A stretch of 64,000 bases of DNA, taken from Takakia lepidozioides. Its lineage: Eukaryota; Streptophyta; Takakiopsida; Takakiales; Takakiaceae. This document shows positions 12,509-23,890 of the stretch, in pieces. The translations under genes were made by a program, and so were the position numbers. Under the pieces are notes generated by a model, which was not told the DNA's origin, made no database searches, and saw only the letters and a program-made list of their open reading frames with translations. Numbering within the stretch: the stretch's first letter is position 1; every line of letters begins with the position of its first letter. The DNA lies in NCBI GenBank assembly GCA_030704615.1, contig CM060732.1:61299053-61363052 (forward strand), read 5' to 3'.

Positions 12509-12677
12509 GACTCTTTTCATGCATGTATTTACAAGATCTATGCTAGAAATGGAAGAAGAAGAAACAATGGGACTGAGTGAGTTGGAAAAACGTGAGGGAA
12601 GAGACAACAACTAATGAAAAGAATAATATGGAAAGGGGAGAGTCGTCCGGAGATCACAAAGATCCGGCAACTATGCA

Positions 12678-12986
12678 TGTCGCGCACCTCACTTCGATAA
12701 GCTCCCCTTCAAATCATAGTTACTCGCTTTGATGCGCGCGTCTAACTCCCTAACTGGCCGTCGGGCCAACTCGGAGCTTCGGCTGCTCATCGAGACATAA
12801 CGGTCTCCCTTTACTCCTCCACAAGACCTTCTCCCAATTTGGGCCTAATAGAAATCCCCTTGGTCGATGGCAGTCCGGAATAGCTCCCCACACCTTGGTC
12901 GTTTTCCGGCTCGCACGCTTACTCACTAGTTTTTGGTCACCAACGGGCTTGCATCGTTCTCGGGGTTATTACTCCCTATATATACT
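12678..12986 (-). repeat. Inverted R-U5 half of a chromovirus LTR
   Basis: This is the reverse complement of 6350-6658: it begins TGTCGCGCACCTCAC and ends in TATATATAC. It has no primer-binding site at its U5 end, so it is not the 5' LTR of an intact reverse element. It stops abruptly at the copy of the first element's terminal segment. Confidence 0.85.
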
Positions 12987-13249
12987 ACACTTACACATAG
13001 GTCCACCAGATGTCCTTCCAGCATAGCCATAGAACACCCAGTCCCATCCTAATCTGATCCTAAACTAGCTGTTAGAATAAGACAGCCCCTAATAAAGCCA
13101 TTAGCTGTTGCCAGCTCATCCTCATGCGCAAGGTGTAAGTCCATCCAACTTTCATCCTGGCTTCGTCCATCCCTTAAATCATCTAGAGCGCATCCCTCCT
13201 CCATCCATCCATGTCGAAAAGTAAGGTGAGCAGGAATCCCAGCTCCACA
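12987..13249. repeat. LTR-like segment of the first gypsy element, copy B
   Basis: It is a direct-orientation copy of 108-409 with small deletions. It lies on the far side of the nested chromovirus and fits as the surviving piece of the first element's right LTR. Confidence 0.6.
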
Positions 13250-13250
13250 A

Positions 13251-13496
13251 TGAGGGGGTCCAAAAAAAGAAGGGAGGAATTGGCTAAATTTAGAATAGGG
13301 GGGTTGACATGTGTCAAGGGCCTTCTAGAAGGTCCCAAGGTCGGTGGGCTTCTAGAAGGGCCCCACAGCCCTAAGAGGCTATATAAGGGACCCCCCTCTT
13401 ACTACCTACTAACTTGCTACCTACTAAATTAGTAAATAGTGGGCTATGCAAAGGCAGGGCCCCCAAAAAAAAACAGCAAACAGCAAACAGCAAACA
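13251..13496 (+). mobile_element. Short solo-LTR-like insertion
   Basis: The sequence begins TGAGGGGGTCC at the exact point where the copy-B repeat ends and can be closed at CAGCAAACA after an A-rich run and three CAGCAAA units, giving TG...CA ends and about 246 bases. It has its own TATA box and no coding sequence. I did not find a clear target-site duplication or a second copy here, so the LTR reading is an inference. Confidence 0.4.
13323..13387 (+). promoter_or_regulatory. Two TTCTAGAA heat-shock-element-like palindromes and a TATA box
   Basis: TTCTAGAA occurs at 13323-13330 and again at 13350-13357, each a TTCnnGAA pair as bound by heat-shock factors. TATATAAG follows at 13380-13387, 22 bases after the second palindrome. 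This is promoter-like spacing. Confidence 0.5.
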
Positions 13497-16400
13497 TGAA
13501 TCAATTAATTAATAAAGTTAAGTGAATGTTTGATTGTCCAACCTAATTCCATTCTCAATCTTCACCAACTCAGCAATGCTCCTCGGCTCATTGTCAACGC
13601 TCATTCGGATCTCCCCAATTTCGGGTGATTGGAATGCCATAAACATTGCCATCATATCATCTGTTCCAAGGCAAGCAAAGACCTGTCAGATGAATTTAAC
13701 ATTACCCTGTTCTGTTAATAGACCGGTAGATATATGACATAAACAGAACATCCAAGAAAACTGAAAAGTAAACATCCATACCATACTTAAAGTACAATAG
13801 TACCATGAACCAATGTATTGCAAGTTCCCAATTGCCGGATTGAAAGAGAGAGAGAGCTCCGATTTGTGGTTGAAAAACCCACTAAGACGACTTGACCAGT
13901 GGTGATTTCACATAGAACATGTTTCGGTTGTTGTGAAGGGTGAGAGAAGGTTTCCGACAATTTAGTATTGATCTGTTATAGGTTATACATTGTACGAAGC
14001 TTCCACACTCCATTGAAATGATATGTACACCGTCATGCAGTCTCGTGGACCCTCCTAACAGTGCATACAGAGTTCACTTAGAGAGGTATGACAGTATGAG
14101 ATATGTGATAGTTCAGAGTGTAAAACTATTGTTCAGGCTGAAGTGTACCCCTTCAATTCTGGTCTGAAGCTCCATGGTGTACGTCGACACTGGTACCCTC
14201 ACCAGATTAATGTGCTCGGCCTTGTATCAGGCCGCTCTCAATCGTCAGGGGTCCTTTGTGGGGATAAACCTGCAAGAGAAATTGAGACCATCGTAAAGGA
14301 ACCACTTTCGAATAAGCAATCGTCGGTGTGCTCAAGTGAAATTAGGAAGGTCATACCCCTTCAGTCATGTCTCTTCTGCAAGCTAGAGTTCAATGTAACG
14401 CAGGGCTCTCGTCCCACCATGCGCATTCTTACATAGACCTCTATCTAAAGACACGAGGTCCAGTGTTTGATCCGTTTATCTCTCACTCCTGTCTGTCACA
14501 CACTCGAGATAAACCGACGGATTATATAAGAATTATCGCTGGAGATGAGGTGGTGGCCCCGTCCCTAGGCCGTGACCAAACTGCTGAGCCGCCCCAAACG
14601 CCGCAACGAGTCGGTGAACACGTTTCACCGAGTCCATCAACCATGTAGTCGGCCATGCTCCACCGACGTCGATCAACCTTGGATAACTTGGCTAGTATGT
14701 CCCAGCAGATGTCGAAGTCTAGTTGGGCCCAGTTTTGGGCACCACACGTGAATGCATGCTCCATACGAAAATGGCGGCCCATTCTGGTAGGGAATCTTTG
14801 CATTTCAAGCTTCCTCAAGAACGCCTGGGCAAGAAGAGTTGACTGGTTTTGTGGATGCGCCCAAACATGAACAGTAAGCAAATTAGAAGTCCTGCTCGAG
14901 AGTCAATTCCGGTTAGCTAATTGAGCTGAGCTAACTATGAACAGCTCAATGTACGATCAGACAGTTTAGCCGTTCGAATGACGCTTGCAGATCAGCTACA
15001 AAATATGAATTGACTGTTCAAGCATGAAGATTTGGCTCTGGTCAATGATCTCCTAGCTGGTAACACTCAGAATCATGAATGTAGTTACCGCCATTCAAAA
15101 TGTGGACAAGATCTGGATGAACATATGTTTATAACGTACCTGGACGAGAACTGAACTCCAACACTGTCTACGCCTCTGTAATCTAACACTATCAGCGACT
15201 AGACTGTGACGTGTGTGACTCCATCTTCAAGAGATTAAATTTAAAGATTCCATAGATAAAAGTGGGTATTGTGTGTTTGGTTCTTAGTGCTCCTTACGTC
15301 GGCCCTGAAAACAGAGGAAACAGATAGAGCAACGGGTTTAAAGAGTCTCGTTGTTTAATTGGATCGCCCCCGGGACACTGAGAGAATCTGGAGGAAACAC
15401 AGAGAGCGACCTCCAGCACCGCCAGATATGCATTAAAGACTTCTTTTATTCTTGGATCCATGCAATCACATGTTTGGGACTTCATCGTCTGAATCAAGTA
15501 TCCTGATGTAAAGTATATTACGAGTTTAAGTAATCTTAAGCGTAATAAAATTTGAACATGTATCATGATCCGATCAGCTCCATCGTCTCGCTCTAGACAA
15601 TTGATATCAGGCCTACTAGATACTTCATGATTGATTTGTGATTATAAGGCTCCACATTATTTCTTGAACATCGAGCGTTCTAACATCGACTATAGAATAT
15701 ACTTCAGGCTCTGGACAAGCAGAGCCCATCCACCGCCCCCTGTCGCTCATTATCCAGTACTGTGTATATTCTCACTGGTCAGTATGATCCTTTCGACGAC
15801 TATGGGTTTCACAGGTAAAGAATCTTGCTGAACACACCGTACATGCTGTGACCATGTTGAAAGCTCTGAGAGTTGCAGAGCCTGCACAAAATCGCCAGAC
15901 TGGTCTAACCATCCCAAGCTGAACTCCATCGTAGAAACCAAAAATAGGAACTACTACCGGCATCGCCGCTTTACAAGATGGTTGTCTGGGCCATTTACAA
16001 AAGACAAATACAGCCCCGCGAGAGGTAATTCGATCGGTACCTCATTAGATGCTATGCCGCTGCAAACCTGGAGCTGAACACAAACCAAAGAATTTCCCTG
16101 GGGTGCAACCTGGATCTGGATCACCTCAGTGATGAATGGGTGTATCGTCTGTTTCATGGTATACCTGGCAAAGTGTGATCCATGGCCCAGATGAGGAGCT
16201 GCAGCTCATGTTGCAGTCACTCTTGACTCCGGAAGAATGTGTGTTAGAACTAGAGAATAGACGTGTACAATGCTGAGGTCGTGGATCATTTGAAGGAGGA
16301 ACAACGACAGATCTCGAAGGCAATCCAATATGCAGGCCTGAATAAACTACATGAGACTTGAAGCACGTAGTAGACCCACCAGCCGCCTCGGCCCAGGCTC

Positions 16401-17817
16401 GGCCCCATGCACGAACTGGAATATAGAAGCTGGCATTATATGTAAAGATTTACCTCTAGATCGCCAACACAGATTGTGATGAGACCCAGCCGGGCCGCCT
16501 TTTGCATTTAAAGTTCTGAAGTATATTAGAATCTCTAACTCTGCGACTTCGTTAAGTACTTAACTGCAACTTCGATGATACACGTGCTAGACCTCGGCGA
16601 CTAATCGAGCCCTCCGTCATTGCGACATACCTCTTCGTGTGCACCTTCCATCTCTTGACATACGCCTTTTCATCTGTCCTATGACCCTTTCGTTGGTTTC
16701 CCTACAACCCTTCATCTCTCTGGATCCTTCTAGATAGATCTATTCTTCATGTTTTCCTTCTTGAACACTTCAAGCCTAGAAACCCACAAGTCGAATATGT
16801 CACGGTGAACTCGGAGCTCAGGATCAGTTCGTGTTCATCTCTGCTCTTAACATTTTTACAACTTTCATGACAGACTGTTGCTCGTGATGGAAACACGTCT
16901 GGCGATTGGTGAGCTCAGCTGCATTTCACAGATCGAGATGAAAACAATGGTTAATACATACTCAGGACCTGCGATGCCAAATTTGAGGCCGATGCCTTGA
17001 GCGTACATAATCACCATTGAACCAGGAAAAGAGCTAATTAAGGGTTCCTTACGCAGCTCCGACCCCTTGTCTTTACAGGTTCATGATTGCTGTCTAACTC
17101 CGATGCGCTCGGTTTCTCAGTAACGGATACAGAAACAGCTGAGCGCTTTGCAAATCATGTAATATGTATATGTTCCTGCATGAAAATTGAAGCATAAAAA
17201 CCAACAAGGAATAACAAGAAGCAGGGAGAATTCAGAGAACATTTCTAGAAAGAACTTAGACCGATCGCCAACCTTGAACCTTTGGAGTTTTATGCGCTCC
17301 ACGATATTTACCGTCCCATCGGATCCAATCTCAGGAAATCTGGGCCGGGGTCGCGTAAGAATCCGGACACCCGATTCCGCAACAATAGGTTCATTTATGT
17401 GTGGATTTTCTAATCACTGACACAGTCGACCTAAACAACTTGTAACGTAGTACCGACTCTTCCTCGGATACCTACAGTTGCAGGTACGAATTTTGGAAGA
17501 CAGAACAAGATGTAGCATGCGAGTTGAAACTTGTTTGAACAAATACCCCGAAATCTAAACTTACTTGCCTGCAGCCCGAACAGACAGACATGTACGATGA
17601 TCAGCGCCAAATTGATGTAATCTCAACTCCTTGCTCAGATTCAGCTGAAATGCTCTGAATCTTGCAGTGACAACAAGTTGTAGTAGCTCAAGCTGGATTA
17701 TGGAGCATAACCTCATTCAATCGTGAACTTTTTCTTTTGCGAATTCGAATTTCGTTTTGCACAGTGTCGTAAGTTAGTTACAATCGATACGTCTTCTCCA
17801 GCCAGACTAACCAGAAA
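13497..17817. other. No recognisable gene
   Basis: Only short frames occur on either strand. The longest is a 119-codon minus-strand frame at 14522-14881 with no motif that I know. I see no RNA gene, tandem repeat or terminal inverted repeat. Confidence 0.5.
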
Positions 17818-18447
17818 ATGTCTCAAAAAATGCATCCCTTTCATGAGAAGCTTTATAATCCCAAGCCAGCAGGGCTTCTCGTGAGAAAGATTGAGCGGAC
17901 TCCAGATTTTGATGAACAAGAAGTTCAACTAGACTTTCCACTGTGCGATAATGCTCCAAGGCCATCGCAGCTTGAAACACTATCGAAAAACCCCAATTGG
18001 GTTTTTGATCGTGATCGCCAAGACTACCGGCATCGCAGGATCCAAGAATTATTAGACGATCTGGTGAACAAAGAGGATGACGAAAATTTTGACATCTACC
18101 TGGAAAGATGCTACTCCACTGCAAATCTTGCACTCAATATTAACAACAAGGCTTGTTTAGGAGATGAGTGTCCAGAGCTTGTCGACAGATGGGTTTTCCG
18201 TTTTGTGAAAGGTTTCAGACTCTTGTCTAGAAAAACTGGTGTGGGATTTTCAACAGAGGACGAGCAGTTACTCTTCAAGTTGGTGAGGGAAGAATGTGAC
18301 ATCCTAACAAGACAAGACGTCATCTTCGTAGACTCAAGAAAGAGTCTGCGTAAAGTGAAAAGAGCATGGACAAAAGTAGACTCAGACGAGGACAGTCACC
18401 CCACAGAGTACAAGGAGGGTCCGGGCTCCTCTTCCAGTGCCAAGTAG
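17818..18447 (+). CDS. Orphan single-exon ORF, 209 residues
   Basis: I do not recognise this protein. It opens at an ATG in good context (an A at -3). It is rich in charged residues, with predicted helical stretches (HRRIQELLDDLVNKEDDENF, then ELVDRWVFRFVKGFRLL), and ends in an acidic, Ser-rich tail (DSDEDS...SSSSAK). There is no signal peptide or membrane segment. An open frame of this length stands out from the frames around it. It lies upstream of and convergent with the PPR gene. It could be a lineage-specific gene or a domesticated piece of a transposon. Confidence 0.45.
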   Translation: MSQKMHPFHEKLYNPKPAGLLVRKIERTPDFDEQEVQLDFPLCDNAPRPSQLETLSKNPNWVFDRDRQDYRHRRIQELLDDLVNKEDDENFDIYLERCYSTANLALNINNKACLGDECPELVDRWVFRFVKGFRLLSRKTGVGFSTEDEQLLFKLVREECDILTRQDVIFVDSRKSLRKVKRAWTKVDSDEDSHPTEYKEGPGSSSSAK

Positions 18448-18784
18448 AACATATGACAGTCACATATCTGCTCAAAATTTGGGCTGATACTTAGGCAAGT
18501 TGCAGATCTCATGAATTCATCAGTGAAGAAAATTTGTAACTGTTGCGAATCAAAGTGGGAGTGAAAACAGAACAGAAGATACAGGAGTGAAATATCCATG
18601 TTTTGAATATATGTAACATGAATCTTATTTTGATATGTCCCAGTGATCCAATTGCATTTGAATTTGAGCTACATTAACTCATGTTTGCAACTAGCTGTTA
18701 ATATGTGCAATTCTAGGGTCTTGTTTGAAGATGCACTAGCATATCTTTCCTGGTCCTTGTATTTTAGCTTCCAATAGTATGTTT

Positions 18785-18974
18785 GGGTCGGCTGTGTGGA
18801 GATGAACTTAGTGGCCAGGTGGCAGTCACCTCACACCAAAGGTTTTCGATGATGCGGATTGGTGTCTCAGTAGCCCCAAAGCAACGACTAGCTTCTCACG
18901 GTGGGTGACCAAGACAATTATGCAATACAAAGCGCATATCAGGCAACTGCCTCCTTCATCTGCATAGACAATCT
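18785..18974 (-). pseudogene. Eroded DYW deaminase domain of the PPR gene
   Basis: Directly downstream of the PPR stop the minus strand still spells the DYW-domain landmarks in order but in shifting frames: PDMRFVLH, HREKLVVALGLL (the HSE active-site box, here HRE), TPIRIIENL and GDCHLATKFIS. Stops and small indels separate them and the terminal DYW tripeptide is not found. The ancestral protein was therefore longer. Confidence 0.8.
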
Positions 18975-21512
18975 TTACAGCTCAGCATGGATTTGCTCGA
19001 TTGGTGGATGCGATTTGTCATCTGCAAAAAACGTATGTCCGTTGTAGTTCACCTCAATACAGCTGCGACCAGGCTCCATTCCGACCCCCCTGTCCATCAT
19101 TTTCCTCACTTTTACAGTAAGATCCCGCCTGCCAGCCACAGCATAGATGTTCGATAGTAGCACATAAGTTGCAGCATCATGTGGATCCCACCTGAGAATG
19201 TGTTTTGCTGCACGCTCTGCCACTTTCACATTGCCATGAATTCTGCAAGCAGCAAGCAAGGCCCCCCATACTGCAAGAGCTGGTTCGAATGGCATTTTGT
19301 TAATGAGCTCCTCAGCTTCATCCACTCGCCCTGCACGGCCAAAGAGGTCCACCATGCAGCCAAAATGCTCTACTGTAGGAGCGAGGAAATTGTCTTGACT
19401 CATGGAATCAAAGTAGTGATTGCCTTCATCCACTAGGCCTGTATGACTACATGCAGAGAGAACACATGTAAAGGTGACACTGTTTGGCATCAATCCTTCC
19501 TGTTGCATGTATTCAAATAGTTGCAGGGCCTCTCTACCACACCCATGCTGAGCATATCCTGCAATTATTGCATTCCATGATACCACATCTCTTTCAGCCA
19601 TACTGTCAAATACTAGATGCGCATCCTCTACACTACCACATTTGGCATACATGTCCATAATGGTATTCTCAAGAGCGATATCCGGCATGATTTGAGATTT
19701 GATGATAGCAGCATGGACATCTTTGCCCTTTTCCAGTGCTGCAAGGTTGGCACACGCATTGAGAATGGAAATGAATGTAACTTTGTCCGGCATCATCCTT
19801 TCCTGTATCATTTGCTTGTAGATATTGAAGGCCTCCACACCACACCCATGGTGAGCATATCCTGCAATCATCGCATTCCATGCGACCACATCTCGCTCAG
19901 CCATGTTGTCAAACACTTCGCGGGCATCCTTCACGCTCCCACATTTGGGATACATGTGGACAAGGGTAGTCTCAAGAATGACATCTGGCACAAGCCCAGC
20001 TTTGATGATGTCGGCATGGATCTCTTTGCCCTTTTCCAGAGCTGCAAGGCCGGCACAGGCATTGAGAACGCAAATGAACGTGACCTTGTCGGGTGTAATC
20101 CCTTCCCGTATCAATTGCTTATACATCTCCAAAGCCTCCATACTGTACCCATGCTGAGCATATCCTGCTATCATGGCACTCCATGACACCACATTCCGTT
20201 TAGCAATATTGTTGAACACTTTACACGCAGCTTTGATGCTCCCACATTTGACATACATGTCAATTAAGGTATTCTCCACAACGATATTTGGCAAACTCCC
20301 AGCTTTGATGATGGCCGTGTGGACCTCTATGCCCTTTTCCAGGGCTGCCAGGCCTGCACACGCCTTGAGAACACTAATAAAAGTTACCGCATTGGGTGTC
20401 ACCCCTTCCCCTGTCATTTGGTCATACATCTCTAGACCCTCCTTACAACATCCATGCTGGGCATATCCTGCAATTAATGCACTCCATGAGACCACATTAT
20501 GTTGAGCCATATTGTTGAACACCCGACGCGCCTCCTTTAAAATCCCGCATTTAGCGTACATGTTCACAATGGCAGTCCCTAGAATTATATCTAGCACAAT
20601 TCCAGCTTTGTCAATGTCATTGTGGACCCCTCTGCCCCGCTCCTGGTATGCCGGGCTGGCACACGCATTGAGAACAGAAATAAATGTGACCCTGTTGGCA
20701 GTCACCCCTTCTCGTGCCATCTGGTCATAGACCTCCAAAGCCTCCTTGTCACACCCATTCTGAGCATATCCTGTGATCATTGCGTTCCATGAGACTACAT
20801 TTCGCTGACTCATGTTATCAAATACTTGCCTCGCATCTTTTATGCCACTGCATTTGGCATACATAGCAACAAGGGCTGTATCCAGAATAACATGTGATGG
20901 AAGTCCAGCTATGATTATATCAGCATGTATCATTTTACCTCTTTCCAGGGATCCCAGGCTCGCACAGGCATTGAGAACACAAGTGAATGTGACAGTGTCG
21001 GGCGTCACCGCTTTCAGCTGCATTTGCTCATAGATCTCCAACGCCTCCCTACCACAGCCATGTTTGGCATAGCCTGCCATCATTGTATTCCATGTAAATA
21101 TATCTCGTTCAGGCATCTTGTCAAACACTTGGTGTGCATCGCTCACACTGCCACACTTGGCATACATGTTGACAAGGGTATTGAGGAGAAGGATATTTGG
21201 CTTGAATCCACTTAGGATAATGTGGGAGTGCACCTGCTTTCCCTCTGCTAGGCATTTCCTCTTGATGCACTCCTGCAAGAGACAGACATATGTATCGAGG
21301 TCCGCACAAACGCCTCCTTGATTCAAGATGTGTGGCGCCTCTTTCAGTCGTCCTAACTTACATAGTGTTCTCACATTCCCACTAGTGCCAGAATAGTTCC
21401 TATTAACTCCCGCTCCTAGTCCTCTTTCAAAAGCAGTGGTCACCGCGGTGATGCCTGATTTGAACAAACATGCCTGATTCAACCCTGCCATCCTGCATGA
21501 GTCAGATCCCAC
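18975..21512 (-). CDS. PLS-class pentatricopeptide repeat protein, E-type end, 845 residues
   Basis: PPR proteins bind organelle RNA base by base and guide editing, splicing or processing. This intronless frame has about 20 PPR motifs in P-L-S order from about residue 80. The S-type unit MYAKCGSV.DA..VFD.M occurs six times and is followed by WNAMIAGYAQHG. The end has the L2-S2-E signature (ACSHTGLVDEG, GRAGRVDEAEEL, AACRIHGNV, LLSNIYA) and an E+ part closing at IEQIHAEL. The start at 21512 gives a basic, Ser/Thr-containing N-terminus that could target an organelle. The usual DYW deaminase domain is missing: the frame stops where it should begin and its remains lie downstream. The protein may work as an E+ factor that recruits a deaminase in trans, or be an early pseudogene. 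Confidence 0.9.
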   Translation of the reverse strand: MGSDSCRMAGLNQACLFKSGITAVTTAFERGLGAGVNRNYSGTSGNVRTLCKLGRLKEAPHILNQGGVCADLDTYVCLLQECIKRKCLAEGKQVHSHIILSGFKPNILLLNTLVNMYAKCGSVSDAHQVFDKMPERDIFTWNTMMAGYAKHGCGREALEIYEQMQLKAVTPDTVTFTCVLNACASLGSLERGKMIHADIIIAGLPSHVILDTALVAMYAKCSGIKDARQVFDNMSQRNVVSWNAMITGYAQNGCDKEALEVYDQMAREGVTANRVTFISVLNACASPAYQERGRGVHNDIDKAGIVLDIILGTAIVNMYAKCGILKEARRVFNNMAQHNVVSWSALIAGYAQHGCCKEGLEMYDQMTGEGVTPNAVTFISVLKACAGLAALEKGIEVHTAIIKAGSLPNIVVENTLIDMYVKCGSIKAACKVFNNIAKRNVVSWSAMIAGYAQHGYSMEALEMYKQLIREGITPDKVTFICVLNACAGLAALEKGKEIHADIIKAGLVPDVILETTLVHMYPKCGSVKDAREVFDNMAERDVVAWNAMIAGYAHHGCGVEAFNIYKQMIQERMMPDKVTFISILNACANLAALEKGKDVHAAIIKSQIMPDIALENTIMDMYAKCGSVEDAHLVFDSMAERDVVSWNAIIAGYAQHGCGREALQLFEYMQQEGLMPNSVTFTCVLSACSHTGLVDEGNHYFDSMSQDNFLAPTVEHFGCMVDLFGRAGRVDEAEELINKMPFEPALAVWGALLAACRIHGNVKVAERAAKHILRWDPHDAATYVLLSNIYAVAGRRDLTVKVRKMMDRGVGMEPGRSCIEVNYNGHTFFADDKSHPPIEQIHAEL

Positions 21513-23814
21513 ATGAGGACAGGGTTTTGTAATTGGTTACCATTCCACAACACAGTATGGAGTTCACTAGCAACACATACACCCACTACGACACCAGCTA
21601 AGATAAAATTACAGTTCTGTAATGCATTAACTCCCAGGACCCACTTCTGACCACAGTGATTCCTTTCACACTGACAAAAAAAATCTCCATGTCAAACAAC
21701 ATCCTATGTAACCCATCAGCACAGAACTTCCTGCTCCATTCCTAAGGGAAGAGAAGTCACTATCCCTCATTCAAAAAAGAAAGAAATCTGCTCCTTGAGA
21801 TATGCGATGGGTGGCCCACTGTTTCTGTTTGTGAACTTCAAAATGACCGTACCAAGCAAACACCTCATGCAACCAAGATAGAAAAATCAAAACTCCATGA
21901 GACTGCATCTTTATAAGAGGAGGACTTACTGGGAGTGTCCCCTAGCTGCTTCCAGCTTTACCAATTGAATTTTTACGCATGTGGGCTTCTTGGAGCTGTG
22001 AGTCCACAGTGCCTCATTAGTACTGCTGTGCTGTCCACAGGGATTGATCTGCACCCACGGTCCATTCATTGCTCCTTCAGCTAACAACCATCCACAACTA
22101 AAATTGCATAAATCCACCCATTCAGTGCAAGTAGCTGCAATTACAACAGTCAATTTGCATAGCAAATACCCTGCCTCTCCTACTCCCCACAGCACTAGAC
22201 TAAGAGTGTCCTCATGTAAGGGCTGGCATTGACATCATATCACAATGCACAACAGTCATATAGCACTGCTACATTAGTCCTCCGCCTTACAGATGACGTG
22301 GCCATGGTGCAGTGCTGTAACATAAATTCGGTCCGATTTCTTCATATGGACCCTGCATTCTCAAGCAGAGTATCCCACGTTTCAAACTCCAACCTACCAC
22401 CCCAAGCTGCTCCTTCTGATTGCCTAGCAGCTGCATATTTCATTACAACTCACTATCCTTCTAAGACAACGCAAGTTGAATCGTCCCCCATACATCCCCA
22501 ATCCCTACCCATACTGAATTTTTCCAAAACCATGGAACCTTGCTAGTGACCACTGTAAACAACCACAGTCAACAATGAAAACGAGGGAGTTAAAATATTC
22601 TTCTGACACAGAAAAAGCTATTCTGCTCCTTTTTCATGACTTACATAAAGGAAAGGAAAGGAAATTTAGTAAGAGAGAATCAGACTACCTACGGTACACA
22701 CTTTGACTGTGCCCAGTAGCCGGAGTCTTCTCTCTCTCCCTGGAGGTGCCTGCAGTCCAAGGTGAGGTGTTCCATAATCCACAAAGGTGGTTGGAATAAC
22801 AGTAGCCTTGAGTCACTATCCTTGAAATTTCTTGCTGAGCTAACCTCCAGCATGGCCAAGAAGCAGGGCAGGCTCTAGCTATCGGTAGAGCTACGACTTC
22901 TCCCACCCACAGGCAACCTAGACCATTAATCATGGTAGCTCACCCTATTTAATGCTTGGCAAAATGATAACATAGATTTTCTGCAAATTTTCGGCATCAG
23001 AAGTGCTCTGGTCAATTTGCCCCTCGTGAGTAAACGTGCAGGACACACCCCCTCACATTATTCTGCGATGTGGAATTCAAGAATGCTTTATATAAGTTAC
23101 TGACCTTTTCGCAAGCAAGTTACGCCAAGGTACTGAACAGTACACACATCTGCTGTGTCCAGCAAACCTGGATCGAACCCTGGATATTGCATGCGCCACA
23201 AATGTAACCAGGACACTGTCTAAAATCTCAGCATCTCCTCGAGATAAACCATAACCGAGAGGCTCACTGTCAAAACTATGAGTGTAATATTACATAGTAG
23301 AAGATAAGTACACGGACAAGATTCGAACGTCTACTAAGAGAAAACATTTTCACAGAAAGCGAGCGTTTGGTACATCCAACAGAGGCTGCACGCAAGAGAC
23401 GGATCGCCAATGTGAACACATAGCGAAAGTGAATAAGGAAAAACGGAAAGCATACCTCAGAAGTAGACAAAGTGAACCGATGGTCAGATTGTGCGGGCTG
23501 GAAGCATGCTGGATTTCTAGATACCCCAGAAGCTCCACCATAGCCCACTCTTCACACTCTCCGCAGCCGCACTTCACCGGTATCTGCATTTCTTCCCAAA
23601 AACTCCAGTGCTTCCGCATGCTGAAGTGTTTATAGAAGGTCTAAAATTTTAAAGGATCATACACCAATCTGATCTTCTCTCTCCACAGCTTGAATCCCAA
23701 GCTTCTAAGCAGCAGTGCATCGCACTTCCATCATCTTTCCAAGTAACCTCGCATGAGAGCACCAAGCACACTGCTCAAGAGCACAGCCCAGGGAAGAAGG
23801 AGAACCACCCGAAC
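21513..23814. other. PPR 5' flank; no further gene recognised
   Basis: The PPR promoter and leader should lie just above 21512, but no TATA box is convincing. The rest has only short frames without motifs. A tRNA-like B box (reverse of GGTTCGATCC) at about 23173 has no A box at tRNA spacing. Confidence 0.5.
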
Positions 23815-23890
23815 AAGGTAGCAGGATTCGAACACAGAACCACCTGGGTGGCACACAGTGCACTATCCAACTGAGCTAACCCTCTGGTGG
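23815..23890 (-). mobile_element. tRNA-derived SINE-like head (or tRNA pseudogene)
   Basis: On the minus strand a pol III A box (TTAGCTCAGTTGG, 23867-23879) and B box (GTTCGAATCC, 23824-23833) lie at tRNA-like spacing. The acceptor and T stems do not pair, so this is not a working tRNA. It is either a SINE promoter region or a decayed tRNA. Confidence 0.5.

Larger units (their letters stand above)
5933..12986 (+). mobile_element. Degenerate chromodomain Ty3/gypsy retrotransposon (chromovirus), nested
   Basis: The plus strand carries 5' LTR, primer-binding site, gag with zinc knuckle, protease, reverse transcriptase, RNase H, integrase and a C-terminal chromodomain, the diagnostic order of a chromovirus. 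At least seven stops or frameshifts break the frames (about 7540, 8005, 8272, 9169, 9448, 10110, 10450 and 10590). It is inserted into the gag of the minus-strand element. The 5' LTR is complete; the 3' LTR is present for its first 400 bases and then replaced by unrelated sequence plus an inverted LTR half. Another fragment of the family lies at 60815-61562. Confidence 0.92.

Noticed and set aside
11756-12614. Short frames in the chromovirus 3' region and LTR
   Set aside because: They fall in LTR and untranslated sequence and have related counterparts in the 5' LTR; composition-driven.
19179-21321. Plus-strand frames of 60-190 codons across the PPR gene
   Set aside because: They repeat with the PPR period and are complementary shadows of the PPR coding strand.
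23165-23215. Another tRNA or SINE from the B-box-like GGTTCGATCC
   Set aside because: The only A-box-like sequence is about 20 bases away, far too close for a tRNA or SINE promoter.
23815-23890. Functional tRNA gene on the minus strand
   Set aside because: A and B boxes are present, but the acceptor and T stems do not pair and no sound anticodon arm forms, so it is listed only as a SINE-like or pseudo-tRNA element.
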